NCBI GenBank assembly: GCA_019614645.1
Contig: JABWDB010000034.1
Location: 868,001-932,000 of the forward strand
Direction of reading: 5' to 3'
DNA from: Stratiolaelaps scimitus
Lineage: Eukaryota > Arthropoda > Arachnida > Mesostigmata > Laelapidae
Length of the DNA: 64,000 nt
Position 1 is the stretch's first letter, and each line of letters begins with the position of its first letter. Positions 25,901 through 38,654 of the stretch are shown piece by piece. The notes below the pieces were generated by a model that saw nothing but the letters and a program-made list of their open reading frames with translations, searched no databases and had not been told where the DNA came from. The position numbers and the translations under genes are program-made.

Positions 25901-28316
25901 TTTTATAAAAATCCAGGAACACTGCGCTCTGCAGCAATTGATAATAGTGAGAAACTATTTAGTTTCGTCCTGTTCGTCCGCAATGGTTAAGCTAGCAAAA
26001 GATCCCCAAAGGTTCCAATCCATCTGGAGGAGATTGAAGTCACCAAATCTATCCACTCATTACATGTCGAAATATATGGTCCAACACATTAAAGCGTTGT
26101 CTCATATTCTCTCTGAACGCTCAGCTGTTGCAAGTGGCCCGTATTGGATGACCCCCGGAAGAACAAATCGACGGTAATTGTCTCTAATGCACACTTGGGG
26201 CAATTCACTCGCGAATAAGCCAGCTCGGTCTTCACGAAGATCGGCACCCAGCCAGCCCGTTTGTCGCCATCACACGAGAGATACTGGCATCTTTGTGAAA
26301 ATGATGGTACGTCTGTTAATTATTCCCATTTTTATGGATTCTCCTCTGAACTCGCAAACGGCCCGAAACAACAGGCTTCTCGTTTCGCTGTTTAACACAG
26401 CGACTATTTTGATACTACATTCGGTCTGAGCGATATATCTCCAGCCACTGTAGCTAGACATAGTAATTCTACAGGATTCCAATTCAACGATATTTTTACA
26501 TTTATCATACAATGACTTAAATCTTCACTGACATACGGATTCACAAAATACATAAAGAAAAAGAAAACCGTCACTAAGCCCAAAAGTCGCTCAAACAATG
26601 TGTGGCTGCGTTTAGCATGTGTTTAGGGTGGCCTCGAAACGTCCAGTGACCCCGTCCCCAGCCGCCTGCAAATCCCCGTCGCCTATGTCAACATGCTACA
26701 CACGTGGAGCCACGGAACTGACACGATGTAGGAACAATCCCTCTTCGAGAACGGTCTAACGATCGTGTACTCAATGGTGTCGCAGGCGGTATAAGAACAA
26801 AATGCTTTATCCGATTTTTGAATGTTATCCATTAGCGAGACAGAACGAATCCATTAGTGCAGCGTGGCTGCATTGTATAATCACACCGCGTCCCACAGCC
26901 TGCAGCTAGCTGCCTATGCCCATATGGTGTGTCTTGACGAGTGGTGCAGAAAAAGATGTCAGATGAATCGGCCGGCGGCCCAGAGCGATTAGCCGCTTGC
27001 TAATCAATCTAATCATAGCATCTCATAATAATCGTATAGGAGGTCCGGCCCTGCTAACGAGAGGCATTGAGGGGTTGTTCGAAGCTGCAGAGGTAGCAGA
27101 TCCACTATGGTGTTGGTCGTAACCTGCGGTGATTACCGCGTCAATGTTCTGACTAGAACAAAAACGTGCTTCTAAGCAGCGTGTGCTCTAAACCAATACT
27201 GGCATATTGAAATTGAAAACTCTATGTATAATTTCTAGTACGGAATTCGAGTCTGAAAATGAACAGAACATCATGACATCGACGTACGCTTTTGAAACGA
27301 GAACTAGCTGGTAAATGGTGCTACTAATTAACTGGACGGTTAAATAATAGGTTCGACAATAATTACGGTAGTGACTATTACATTTACTGCTGACCTGCTA
27401 GCAGTGCCATGGGCCATAGAGAGCATGTTGAAACCGGTACTGGTTCCCGGGGAAGAATTCGTCGAAGTATCTCAGCCTGCTCGCCGACGGCTGATCGTTC
27501 GATTCGAATCGACGACAATAGAATGCTGACGACCAGAACCGCAAAACGGCCAGACGAAGAAACAAATCCCACGAGCGAGCACAGTCAATTTTCTTGGTGA
27601 AGCCATTTTCTAGGAAAGAGAAAAAACATTCAAACCTCGGAAAAATCGTTCATGCTCTTCATCCAGCTATGGACGCTTTTTCGTTGAATCACCCTTCTGC
27701 CAATCGATAATTGCGCCTCGATCTATACCATTCGTTAAGAGAAAATTGCCCAGATCGCGTACAGAGTTCCCAAGTGCTCTTTTTATTGGCCAACAAACGA
27801 ATTCATGTGAAAAATCAGCAGAAAATTCTCACTTTTTCACCTTTTGTTCCAGCGCCCTTCCCCCTCTCGTGCAGTCCTGACTCGGCTCATAACTCGGCGC
27901 CTGCTCTCTTATTGCTTCAGGTCATTTATGTCCTGCGGGATTCACACCTCAGGCCGCAGGGTGACTGCTCCGTCTGAATGGGCGTCTCTGCCATCCGTCG
28001 CCCCTGTCCATGTGCTGCAACGAGCTTCCACATCTATCATAGTTGGTTGTTATTGATAGACTGACTCGTATCAGTGCTTCGACCAAATTGATCCCCTAAG
28101 AACAGCCGCCCTATCGGTCGCTCCTGCCGAGACCTCCACAATGGCAGCGAGATCTTGATGGATACGTGCACACAACACGCTTTCCTCAATATGGAAAGTG
28201 ACATAGAGAAGGCCTTGCCAGAACTTGAGCGGAACCACTGCCAGACACAAGCCGTTCATGTGGGGAGATCTTAGTTCGAACACGCGATACGGGCAAAATA
28301 TATTGAGAAGAGTTGA
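25901..28316. other. No supported gene
   Basis: Only short unrecognised frames on both strands, with no clear repeats. Confidence 0.5.
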
Positions 28317-28338
28317 TATATATATATATATATATATG
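28317..28338. repeat. (TA)n microsatellite
   Basis: Eleven uninterrupted TA units. Confidence 0.9.
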
Positions 28339-28622
28339 TATATCTGTGACAAACTGGAATGGATCTACTGTAATAAATATTTGTCATTGGTCAACGTTTA
28401 TAAATTTGGTTTCGCGGACTTCAACGTGCTTATCGCATGAATTTATAACATTGTGCTAGACGATTTAAGAATTAGTGACAATTTCTGTCGGATTAGTTCA
28501 CATGCTCGGGTACCTATTTGATTAAAACCCTGGCCATTCATTAAAAGTGATTGCCCGCAGCTGAAAGTGCATGCATCGTTCATCACACGCACTACGGACC
28601 ATATAAGCCATTAAAAAGGGAT

Positions 28623-28685
28623 CTACATCTGTTCAGCGGACTTGTGCTGCTTCTGCAGCTGCTTCTGCTTGCGGAACTTGAAACC
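28623..28685 (-). CDS. Candidate 3'-terminal coding exon of an unidentified gene
   Basis: On the minus strand an acceptor-like CTCGATTTTCAG is followed by 21 codons ending in TAG. They encode G-F-K-F-R-K-Q-K-Q-L-Q-K-Q-H-K-S-A-E-Q-M, a strongly Lys/Gln-rich tail. I do not recognise the protein. The pyrimidine tract, in-frame stop and biased composition suggest a real terminal exon. A possible start exon is on the same strand at 30136-30101 (A-M-Q-Q-N-type acidic N-terminus, see findings), but no connecting exons were established. The alternative is a chance frame behind a chance acceptor. Confidence 0.3.
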   Translation of the reverse strand, partial: GFKFRKQKQLQKQHKSAEQM

Positions 28686-30273
28686 CTGAAAATCGAGAGT
28701 TGAAATTTGACAACCTGATGAAATGTTCAATGCAGAATCGCGTCTAACTATTAACTACGCTCGCTAATGAGTTGGCACGAAAATCTACGTTATCCAACCT
28801 GTGTCTCAAGCAATAGCCATCCATAACCTTAAGTAATTGTGGTTAATTGCGGCACAATTGAGACTATTAGAAATAGCTATATAATGAAATATTTTACAGC
28901 GACAGAGCGCCCCATTGTGGATCGATTAACGCTGCGTAGATTACAGATCGGCCAACGTTAGATGATCCGATGTCGCATCCATCTCCCGATCGATGCGTCC
29001 GTCTCAGAAGACGATCTTCTGAAGTCGGCCAGCAACTCAGATCCGTCCGTGGCACTGTGACTGTGAGCGTCGCCTGAGTCGTCAGTGAGGTGTGACCGCC
29101 TTCGCCGCAAGCGATTCGTGGCTACTTAAGAGCGTTCGTTTGATCCTCGCCCAGCAGCCACTGTGCGAGCGGCGCGAGCCTACGCGGCAGGCATCTGAGA
29201 GTATCGCGACACCGGTAGCAGGCTATTTCCCTCACTCTCTCTCTCTCAGCATCTGCCAACAGATTTCTTATGTACACGTAGCTATTCTACAGAGCAACGG
29301 GCACAGCCTACCGGTTCCTTGGAGTTGCTTTGCAATCTATTAACATATAACGACACCAGCGTCGATCTGCGCGAGCACCACGCGAGCTTGTCGGCCCTGC
29401 AATCGTGTTGCATTGCAGTGACACTCGCATGACAGCTCATCATAATCGTCCCTCCCGAGAACGAGATACCCACAAACATTAGGACGCTCGTACGCCGCCC
29501 GACAACGCCGTTGTCGGGTGGCGCTCATCGTCGTGTCTTAGCTGGCCGGCCATGAGCCCGGTAACACCGAACAGTGCCGCATTGTCGGCTCGCCCATGGA
29601 GTCGTATCTTGTTTTGAATTCGATGAGAGCGAAAGCACCGCGTCGGGAGAAGCGGCGATGAGCGCCGTCCCATGAACAGGGGGGGGCGGGCGACGCGGTT
29701 GACGCTACGATTGGCGCTGGTTATCTCCGACGCGCCGGCTGACGGCGAGCGCGGCCGCGCCGCATCAAGGCAAACCACTCATGCTCACTGATGGCAACGC
29801 ACGCCACCGAACGCCACGGCAGATAGAGATATAGAATCGGCGACGCTGGCCGAGTAAGCGCCATTTCATCTGTCGCGACCGCGAGCGGCGGCGACGCCGT
29901 CAGGAAGCGACGTCGGCCAAGTCCTCGTATGCCTCCATTGGCTCAAGACGATTTGCAGCGAACGGCGAACCAGTTACTCGTCTCGCGAACAGGGCCGACA
30001 CCTGACGGTGAGTCTGCAACCAACGCTGTACTTGGCCGGTTCGGCCGCGTGGTGTTACCATCACCATGGGGCGGGCACTTGTTCGATGGGCCCTACGCAA
30101 ATACCTCGTCGCTTCCTCGTCGTTTTGTTGAGCCATTGTTGGCTGAAAGTGTTGTGCTTTGTTGCGTCTCGCTATTGTATGTGCGTGCGTGTGGGTGTCC
30201 CTGTTATGGAATTAGCGCCCCCGAGGGTCAGCTGTAGGGCGGGGCTGCCGTTTGTAGCAAGATGATCTCCCAA

Positions 30274-30277
<4 letters not shown>

Positions 30278-30332
<55 letters not shown>
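30278..30332. repeat. Compound (CT)n(TA)n microsatellite
   Basis: About 17 bp of CT dinucleotides run directly into about 38 bp of TA dinucleotides. Confidence 0.95.
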
Positions 30333-30335
<3 letters not shown>

Positions 30336-30637
30336 GATTTGTGAATCGATTACGAGGGGGTGAGCGTCGAGATTGATAGGCAGATAAAGACATGTAAAGC
30401 AATAGGAGATATTTGCGTGGTACTGTTGGACTCGCTGATAGAGACAGCGACGGATGAAGTGGCTGGAGTGCAATTTGCATTACAATATGATATGACGATA
30501 CGAGGGCGGGGCGGGGCGGGGGAGCGAACAAGTGGATCCGTGCTGTTGTTACTGGTACCACTTACCGTGGTAGCGATCGCGGTAGAAGATATTGACAATC
30601 GACCTGCTGCTGTTGTAGTTGCTGCAGTGACTGCTGC

Positions 30638-30668
<31 letters not shown>

Positions 30669-31179
30669 ATACCGTGTGCGAAAAGAATACAATATAGCAG
30701 ATTGATTGATACTCGGAGAAGTTCACCCGTTCGAGAAGTATGTCCTAGGCAAATTTTGTGATGATTTTTTATGAGTTTAATTCATATTGCAATACCACCG
30801 TCAGCACCGAAAGAAACGGACATGAATTCGTCGTTCGTAGCTGCATAATCGCTTTTGTTGTTGGATTATTCCCGAAGCATAGCCACAGTATATCGCGTCG
30901 AATTCTGTCGACTGTTTTCTGACATTGTCAGAAACATTCCCCATGCGTGTCTGTGTGTGTGTGTGTCATCACATGAGGATCCAGTCCAAGTGGTAATACT
31001 ACCAAATGCATTTGGGTTCTCTCATTAGTGATATTTCATTAAGCCGCAAACTTCGCGAACAGTAGAATCGGATCAGCTGGCACCGCTTCGGTGTAATTTA
31101 TAAGTGGTGCTGTTATAGTACTGTATAATATATATCAACTTCGCATGTGCATGAATCTACTGATGGATGTTAGCACAAG

Positions 31180-31205
31180 TGCGCGCGCGCGCGCGCGCGT
31201 GCGCA
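31180..31205. repeat. Alternating (CG)n tract
   Basis: About 25 bp of alternating C and G, a Z-DNA-prone sequence. Confidence 0.9.
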
Positions 31206-33227
31206 GTGCCGTGACTGAGTTCCTGGCCCCCAGCGTGACGCTGTTGTCAATGTGGTTCGGCAAAACATATTCCGCTTCGACACGCTCGATGAGCCAGCTG
31301 CTACAACCTATCGTGTGTGGTTTTGGTAATGTCTGCGAATTGTTATTGGCCAGAGTGGTCTCGTGGAGAAGCGTGGCGGTGTTCGCTGGCTGCTTGTTTA
31401 TCTCACTGGCACCGTCGCCATGTTTATGCTAATTAAAAGGCCCGCCCAAAACTGGAGTCGCCCAATTGACGATGGTAACGAGTTAACAGAGGTAACGAGT
31501 TTCTTTAGACAAGCGATCATACCAGAGCTGCACATTCGATCGCGTCCAAACTGGTTCAGTGTCAAACACGCCGTCACAGCTGAAATACGGCCGAATCCAT
31601 TTATAAGTCGTCTACGACATGATGTAGAATTCGTAACGTCAATAGTAGTTCCAGGGTGTTGCACGCGGCAAAAAAAAATCATTATTTCTCGCTTGATTTG
31701 TGTTCATTTTATCAGGCATTACCCCAGCTGAAAGCTTCACTCCTTATGGCGTGTAAGGTAATACCTGTAACAGGTATTGTGCTGTCAGAAACCCGATTTC
31801 CTATGTCATATAAAAGGTACATCCAAATTATGTACACCACATATTGTGCACAATTCTTTTATGGTTTTGATGATTGTGACGAAAGCTGCCGTCTCGAGCA
31901 TTGTTCATCGCTGTTGCTGATCCCATCGTCGTAGAAACGTTGCGTTCGCCTTTAGAAGCATTGGTATCGACGACGCGGGTAAACTGGAACGATGTCGGGG
32001 GTATACCGATGTTCAGGGGGTTTAACGTGTCTTAGTTAACGTGATGTGCTCAAGGGCTATGCTGCTCAATTACAATATGGCTGACAAAGTGACCGTTTGA
32101 CCAATATAGAACACGTACCAAGGCACTATTAGCGTATCAACGTTCAACTGAGTACCAGCACAGCGTGAAACGATAGGTTTCGGGCTTCAATAATGAACTC
32201 TTTGTGGACACACGCTGATCAACGGCTGGCACACTATGCACGGTTCGAACGTTGCTATATTTGTTCGAATGCCTTTCGTTCCTTACGGCATGACCAGACA
32301 ATTACGCGGATTACCGCAATTCGACACACAGGAGGTTTTAATTAATTTGATATTTTCAGTTATTGTAATAATATTCAGACGCACATATCATTCAAATGTT
32401 AGATTTCGATCATCGCTCACATTGTTTGCAGCCCGAGCGGAGTGACAAATCTGTGATAAAACTCGTTTGTCTCGACGATTTGTCGCTTGGGCATTGACGA
32501 TTTCCCTTATAACGAATAACTCAAATCATTGGATTAGAGACAGGTAATGATTGCACGAAACAGTACGAATGTAATGTTCGTCAAGAATAACAATCATCCG
32601 GGCAAGAAAAGTGTTGCCTAACGCGTCGCAGAACGTAACGCCAGCTGAATTAAAATGCTGGCCGTTTGCGAAGCACGGTGCCACTACCACCACCATCATC
32701 ATTAGTGTCGCTACTCGGCGTTGACACGGGAGCCTTGCGTGACTAAGATATAACTCACGTGTATTGTATAAGGTTACAACGATGCATACGGAACGGGCGT
32801 CATATCGTTCAACGCGTTCCGTCCCCTCCCAAAAAAACACACGGATTGGGACCTCTATTGCAGATCCTGCTTCAGGGCCAACTCCAATCCGCTGTCAAGG
32901 TGTTCACAAGCCATTGACCGCACACAGTGTTATGCATGTACCCCTCGCCTATTCACTTCACACATGTTGTCAATAACAACAGCAACAACGATTGAGCAGA
33001 CGACGACGGCGGAGGTAATTTGAGGAAGCAGAAATTTCCTTTTGCGGTAACGAATTGTTGAACTAGCTAATCGAACGGCCCTCATCGACTCGTGTGGGGG
33101 CTGTCACGGACGAGCTGAGACGTTGCCTGACTCTTCTAGCGCTCTGTGCTTGTTCATCTCTCTGAGCAGGTGTCATTGCTGGTAGCTGGCCTTCCAGGGT
33201 TGAGCCCCTGAAGACTACGGTAGGACA

Positions 33228-36200
33228 ATGGTACTAGAGCGTCTGCGGACGTTCCTCTCCGAGGCGTTCCATTGTTTCCTGTTGTTTATATTTCACACGA
33301 TCAAGTTCCTGTGGCATCAAGGCGTACGTGACGGTCGGAAACGATTGCCGCCGATTACCAACCGGATCCTTACGTATTCCGGGATACAAATTGCATCGCT
33401 CATCCGCAAGAAAGTTGTGAGTAGAACCGAGATCATTTATACTGCCTTCGCAGTGTAAAACCACGGTGTTTATTGAAAAGTTTGATTGAAAGACACTATC
33501 ATACTTTCTTACATATTCAAAATGATATGCACCTTCTTCTTTCGGCATATTGTAGCCAGAGACTCCGCCAACCGCGTGGGTACGAGACTACCTAGTATCA
33601 CAGTGTTTATTTTATGTGTTGCGCATAAAATGGTGAATAGATCACATCCGAAGAGGTTGTACGCGTCTTCATAGCTCGAATTCGCGAGGTGAATCCGCAG
33701 CTCAATGCTGTCGTGTCGGAGAGGTTCGAACAAGCGCTCGAGGAGGCCCGGCGTGCGGACGAACTCGTGCGAAATTCAACGCCATCTCAGTTAGCCAAGG
33801 AGAAACCTCTCCTGGGAGTGCCCATAACGACAAAGGAGTCGAACTCTGTAGAAGGTATTTAGCCGTTCTGCGTTCTAGATTTTGAAACGATCACTGACTG
33901 TGGAATTATCTTCTTATCTTAGGATTATGGGAACTAGTTTACTAGAGTAAACTAGTTTCCATGATCGTACGTTATCTGAAATGTTAACTAATAGTTGTTA
34001 TTTTCCTCTAATAAACGCGTTTATTTTGTGGCCGTGATTCTTTGACGTATCATGTAGAGACAAATCTTTATGAGCTGACTCTCTGCTGTACCTCGATTGT
34101 TTTTAAAACTGTCCGTACCTGATAAAGAAAGCCCAGATGTGTCGAGTACAGGGCCACAGGGGATGGACGAAACTATGGTACTTACCGAAGTAGCACCTTC
34201 TTGCGGCTTTGCACTTAAGATGAATTGTTCAATTTTTAGCAGGTTGTATTCAATAACATTGTTTGCTGCGCCGTCCCAGCGATGTGTACGTTTTCCACTG
34301 GGATTCAACTAAAGATAGGTTTAATTTTAAGAGACATGTAATGTCTACGGGAGGTTGAGGAACCGCCATCGTTCTTCATGGGCGTACCTAAAATAGAGAT
34401 TGCGTCACCTCTTTGAATATATATTGAAAATATTTGTACTAAAAATTCTCTTTCATGAAGATCTTCTGTACCGTCGCATAATTTTTCTGCTAATGAATGC
34501 AGACAGATCGAAGTCTGAACTCCTGGTCTTTTTAGTGTTCCGAAGGCTACAGGTCTAAAGTAATATTCTTTCATAAATGTAGCGTACTTTTTACGTAATT
34601 ATATATATATATATTACAACTGATTATTATTTGTTACAGCAAATATAGCAGGTGATATTCGAGCATACTCTCCATTTGCTGTCAGGTGAACAAGTGTCCG
34701 AACGTATATATATATTATATATATATATATATACACGAAGGCGTTTTTATGCGCAGTGAGGAAGGCCACTCATAACTGATAATGCAGGGAATCCGCAGTT
34801 CTACGATGTACATATTAATGCAGACTTGTGTTTATACCTTGTAGTTTGTACCTTACAAAATTATTTTAGACTTACTTCATGTAATGATATTGTGAATAGC
34901 TTGGCAGATGTGGTTGTGGCATAAGAGAATTAGGCTCGTGGAATGTATTGACGATGCACTTTACCTAAATATTATTCGTTACAACTCAATATTTCTTTAT
35001 CTGAGAACTTACGCAGTGTAAAAACTGCAGTTCCCCCAATAACTAAACCCCAGTTTTAATGAGTAAATATATATATATATATTTTTTTTTTTATTTGAGT
35101 AACCTTTATAATACGATCTGCGTGTATATGCAGGACAATGCGCGGACATTGGCTCAGTTATCCACAAGGGCGAACGGTCCCCGCAAGATGCCGTTTGTAT
35201 TCGAATGCTGCGATCGGCCGGAGCCATCCCTCTATGCGTGACCAATGTTCCTGAAATGACCATGTGGCTAGAAACATCGAATATGACCCACGGCCGAACC
35301 AATAACCCGTACGATCTGCACCGCACCGCCGGCGGATCCAGTGGTAACTATGTCATTCTTACAGCTGCATGTTAGCTATACACATACGTGTCGTTTAAGA
35401 GGTCTGAAAGTCCGTGCTGAAAATTGCCTACCAACCCTCTCCCCTGCTTCGACAACTACCCGCTTCGAATGCCCGGCTGAGTATCGAGAAAATCTCCACT
35501 CGTGACATGACCCTTATCAGAATTCATATTCATCGTCAATCAATTTTAATTTTTTTTACTTTTTAATTCGTCAGGCGGTGAAGGAGCCCTTCTGGGAGCG
35601 GCTGCTTCGGTGATCGGCGTAGGCAGTGACACCTGTGGATCGATTCGATTTCCGTCTGCGTGGTGCGGCGTGTTTGGACACAAGGTAATGGAGTGATAGC
35701 GGGTCCCGAGCGTCCTTTTCCCAATCGCTAACAGCCTCGTTGTATTCTGTTGACCGTTAACACACTTTCGTTCATCTTACCTTCGCCCGTGAACGCTAGC
35801 TCACTCCTAGCCTACAATGAATCTGGCCTCGTAGTAAGTTCGAAGGGAGGCTTGAGACTTATCTGCAGCGTTGTGCCGGCTCGATTTCAGCCAACTGCTG
35901 AGGTGGTAGATATCCAGGGTTTGGTCCCGGAACCTCCGGCAGGGATGGCGCCAATTGTCTGCGTTGGACCAATGACGCGATACGCCGAAGATCTCAGTCC
36001 CGTCCTTCGACTTCTGGCGAGAGACCCGTCAAAGCTGCAGCTCGATACCCCGGTATGAATGTATCCGATTCATTTGTTGTCACTCATTGATTAGATATTA
36101 TCGTATTGTATAGATATATTGATTTGATTTTGAACTAGCGGCTGTTCGGTTCAGTGGTCTGGTGGTCAAAGCGAACGAAGTAAGGTGTCTGAAAAGGAAA

Positions 36201-38654
36201 TTGTCCGGGCTAACGTACAGCCAACATTTAATGGTACTGCTGTCGGCATTGCTTCATAAGACGGACCCCTATTTTTAGAGCAGGAATATGCAGCGGTGAC
36301 TATCGAACTCGTGTGAGCACCTACGAGTTTCCTCCTATTTCAAGGAGCGTACGAATGCACCACGCCATTCGGGGCCCGACAAGCAAGCGTCTAATGCAAG
36401 GGTGCCGACTCTAGGAAAGAGGCCGACTCTCACCAGAGGATGGTGATTTTAGACAGGCAGAGGCGTTTTGTCATCCACGCCAACCCCACCCTGTGCACTG
36501 GATCGGGGCCCACTTTCATGGAGATCGCAATGTCTCTGGTGGTGTTCGAGCGTTTGAAGAAAATTTCCTCGTCTATCTCAAAACAAAAAAAGCAATTGTC
36601 TAATGAATGAGAACGGGCAAAACACCGGGCATCGCATCGCTGCCAATGCCCGCTGCGTCCATTTGATACGTGTCCCGATGTTCGATTCAACGCAAAGTCC
36701 TCTCGGCGGTCCCCAAACTAAACCACAATCTATCTCCCAGGTGGACATATCCAAGCTGAACGTGTTCTACATGGACGAAGAAGGCGCCTCGTACTTTTCG
36801 AGCGTTCGCTCAGATATGCGCTACTCCGTCCGAAAGGTCGTCTCTCATCTGGCTGCCACGCACGGTTGTGAGATCCAGGAGATGCGGCCCACCGAGCTCT
36901 TCGCCGACGGATTCACCTTCTTCATTTCGACAATGGAGCGCTTAGGTGTGCCACCAATGCGATTCCTATTTAAATTACCTCCGAAGGTGCGTACGTGTCG
37001 AGCTATCTATGAAACCATACAAACACACACATACACACGTGTACAAACCTATGCACACCGTAAGGCTATCAGACCGGATCTAAGCGTTATTGTGTGTATT
37101 GTGTACAGACCACTCGTGGCAGATGGTGACCACGCTATCTCATTCTTGTAGCAACAATCCTTTGTTTGGTAGTCTCCTTTCTCTCGAGGTAGTCGCGTCC
37201 TCAACGACTTTTCTCAATGTCTGTTCAATTCAGCGAAACGAACGCGATACCACCTTGACTATACACTAAATAGTCTAAATACTTTATAGTTTTTAGAAAA
37301 AACAAACAAACAAACAAACAGAACATATGTTATGTAAACCTATTGCAAATTTAGTCGTTTATCTCTCGCTCCAGATTTCAATGCAACACTTTGCATTTGC
37401 AGGGTATTAATCCGAAGCGTGAGCTGTCGCTCAAGTTAGCTGGCCTCTCGTACCATACCTTGGCTGCAATCCAAATGTCATGGATTGACAAGCGTTACCG
37501 CAAGAAACGCTACGCCAACAGGCGACGCCAGGATCTGAACAGGCTGGAGGAGCTCGAGCGAACGCTGAACGCAATGCTAGGAGACAACGGGGTGCTCGTC
37601 TTCCCAGCGATGCTCAGTGCTGCCCCCTTCCACAACGCGGTACGAGGCGCTATGTTTTATTATTATGTTTATTATATAATAATAAATACTATAATAATAA
37701 TAATAATATAAGTGGCAGTGCTTTTATTTTCGATTTGTGAAAACAAAATATACATATGTATATATATATATATATATATATGTATACAGTAATTATAGAA
37801 GTAGTTAGGGACAGTTGGGTGTTAAGTCATCCTACTGGTACTTCGTACCCCTTCATATTCAAAGGTAACATTAAATCCCAAGTCAGTGTAACAATGCCAG
37901 TCATTGTCTAATGGTCAAGTCTTCATTGTGTCCTCCCTCTTCAGTCGCAACTGCATCCGTACGGCTTCCTGTCGTTGACAGCGCCATTCACAATTCTCAA
38001 GATGCCCGTGACCATATGCCCGATTGGACTAAACGATGAAGGGATTCCGCTCTCTGTGGCTGTGGCTTCTCGAAGGTGGGTACCCTTAATGTGTGCTACC
38101 ATTACTGGCGCATCTTGGCAGCGCTGTGTGTTGTTTCGATGTTTCTTGTCCTAACCGAGAATCGCGATAATCAGGACCGGGGTAGGATATGGACAGGCTT
38201 TCCTTCCTGAGGACTTCTTCGCTAGCTTAGCTGATCCTTGAAACTCCTTGTAGGGAAACATAGTGAATCTTTGAATGTCTTTCGAAATGGGGATAGGCGA
38301 CTACGTTCCTTCCTTGTAAGATAGAACAGAGGCAATTAATTATATTCATATAATTGGTGCAAGAATTGTACCCTCTCCTCCCCCGTAGGGCAAGTTTCCT
38401 ACGAGTTATATTTACCAGAAGCTAGAAAGAAACGCCTGAACAAACAAGTATGAAATATACAGGGACACACTCGTACTTTGCGCGAAATGAGATCACTGAG
38501 AGTGCGTTATAGGTCACTTCCTCACGGAGAGGTGTCTATACTGTACTCTTTCAGGTTCAACGATCGACTGACGCTGGCGATCGCGCGCGATCTGGAGAAG
38601 GCATTCGGCGGGTGGAGACCTCCATGTCCAGTGGACGTCTTGGAAGAAATGTGA
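33228..38654 (+). CDS. FAAH2: Fatty-acid amide hydrolase 2-like (amidase signature family), 9 exons
   Basis: The exons are 33228-33416, 33641-33854, 35134-35343, 35575-35684, 35891-36052, 36741-36986, 37403-37639, 37945-38075 and 38555-38654. All introns are GT-AG, and the phases join to 532 codons plus TGA. The known role of the family is hydrolysis of fatty-acid amides such as N-acylethanolamines at membranes. The N-terminus carries a hydrophobic stretch (F-H-C-F-L-L-F-I-F, residues about 13-30), a likely membrane anchor. The Ser-cisSer-Lys triad is complete: Lys128 in P-I-T-T-K-E, Ser203 in A-G-G-S-S-G-G and Ser227 in D-T-C-G-S-I-R. Its spacings of 75 and 24 residues equal those of mammalian FAAH. 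C-P-I-G-L-N-D-E-G-I-P and F-G-G-W follow near the C-terminus. Cys225 replaces the usual Gly before G-S-I-R. The start is the first ATG ahead of the anchor. A full-length functional gene is likely; the exact lipid substrate is inferred. Confidence 0.94.
33927..33962. repeat. Near-perfect 36-bp palindrome in FAAH2 intron 2
   Basis: Two 18-nt arms around ACTAGTTTACT match as reverse complements at 16 of 18 positions with no loop. The palindrome lies about 70 nt inside intron 2. No known regulatory signal is recognised. Confidence 0.8.
34300..34580 (-). mobile_element. LINE 3'-coding-end fragment in FAAH2 intron 2
   Basis: The minus-strand frame reads F-R-P-V-A-F-G-T-L, then L-A-E-K-L-C-D-G-T, then I-Q-R-G-D-A-I-S-I-L-G-T. 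This is the pattern of the extreme C-terminus of many non-LTR retrotransposon polyproteins (P-x-A-x-E-T-L ... T-G-D-x-R ... L-L-Q-R-x-S-x-A-x-Q-R-G-N). It is antisense to FAAH2, only about 270 bp long and 5'-truncated. Two other fragments with the same pattern but different sequence lie at 39413-39715 and 53636-53862. Confidence 0.65.
36204..36241 (-). repeat. Dispersed palindromic-core repeat, copy 3 (FAAH2 intron 5)
   Basis: On the minus strand it reads AGCAGTACCATTAAATG, TTGGCTGTACGTTAGCC, matching the other copies. It sits in FAAH2 intron 5, antisense to the gene. A tRNA-A-box-like GTGGTCTGGTGG lies about 45 bp to its left. Confidence 0.7.
37757..37780. repeat. (TA)n microsatellite in FAAH2 intron 7
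   Basis: About 24 bp of TA dinucleotides, preceded by an AAT/ATT tract near 37657-37710. Both lie within intron 7. Confidence 0.9.

Larger units (their letters stand above)
28686..33227. other. GC-rich, repeat-laden stretch upstream of FAAH2-like gene
   Basis: From about 29000 to 30250 the sequence is GC- and CpG-rich, unlike its AT-rich neighbours, as expected of a promoter or 5'-exon region. It is followed by a compound (CT)n(TA)n tract, a CTG-type triplet tract (about 30601-30668) and an alternating CG tract (about 31180-31205). Frames such as 30360-30761 plus are made by the triplet repeat. No exon chain was established. Confidence 0.45.

Noticed and set aside
30360..30761. 133-codon plus-strand frame with Ala runs
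   Set aside because: The Ala/Val runs come from the triplet tract, and no splice or family support was found.
35750..35890. Upstream extension of FAAH2 exon 5 (frame with S-G-L-V-V-S-S-K-G)
   Set aside because: It cannot be joined in phase to exon 4, and the acceptor ending at 35890 gives the exact family spacing.
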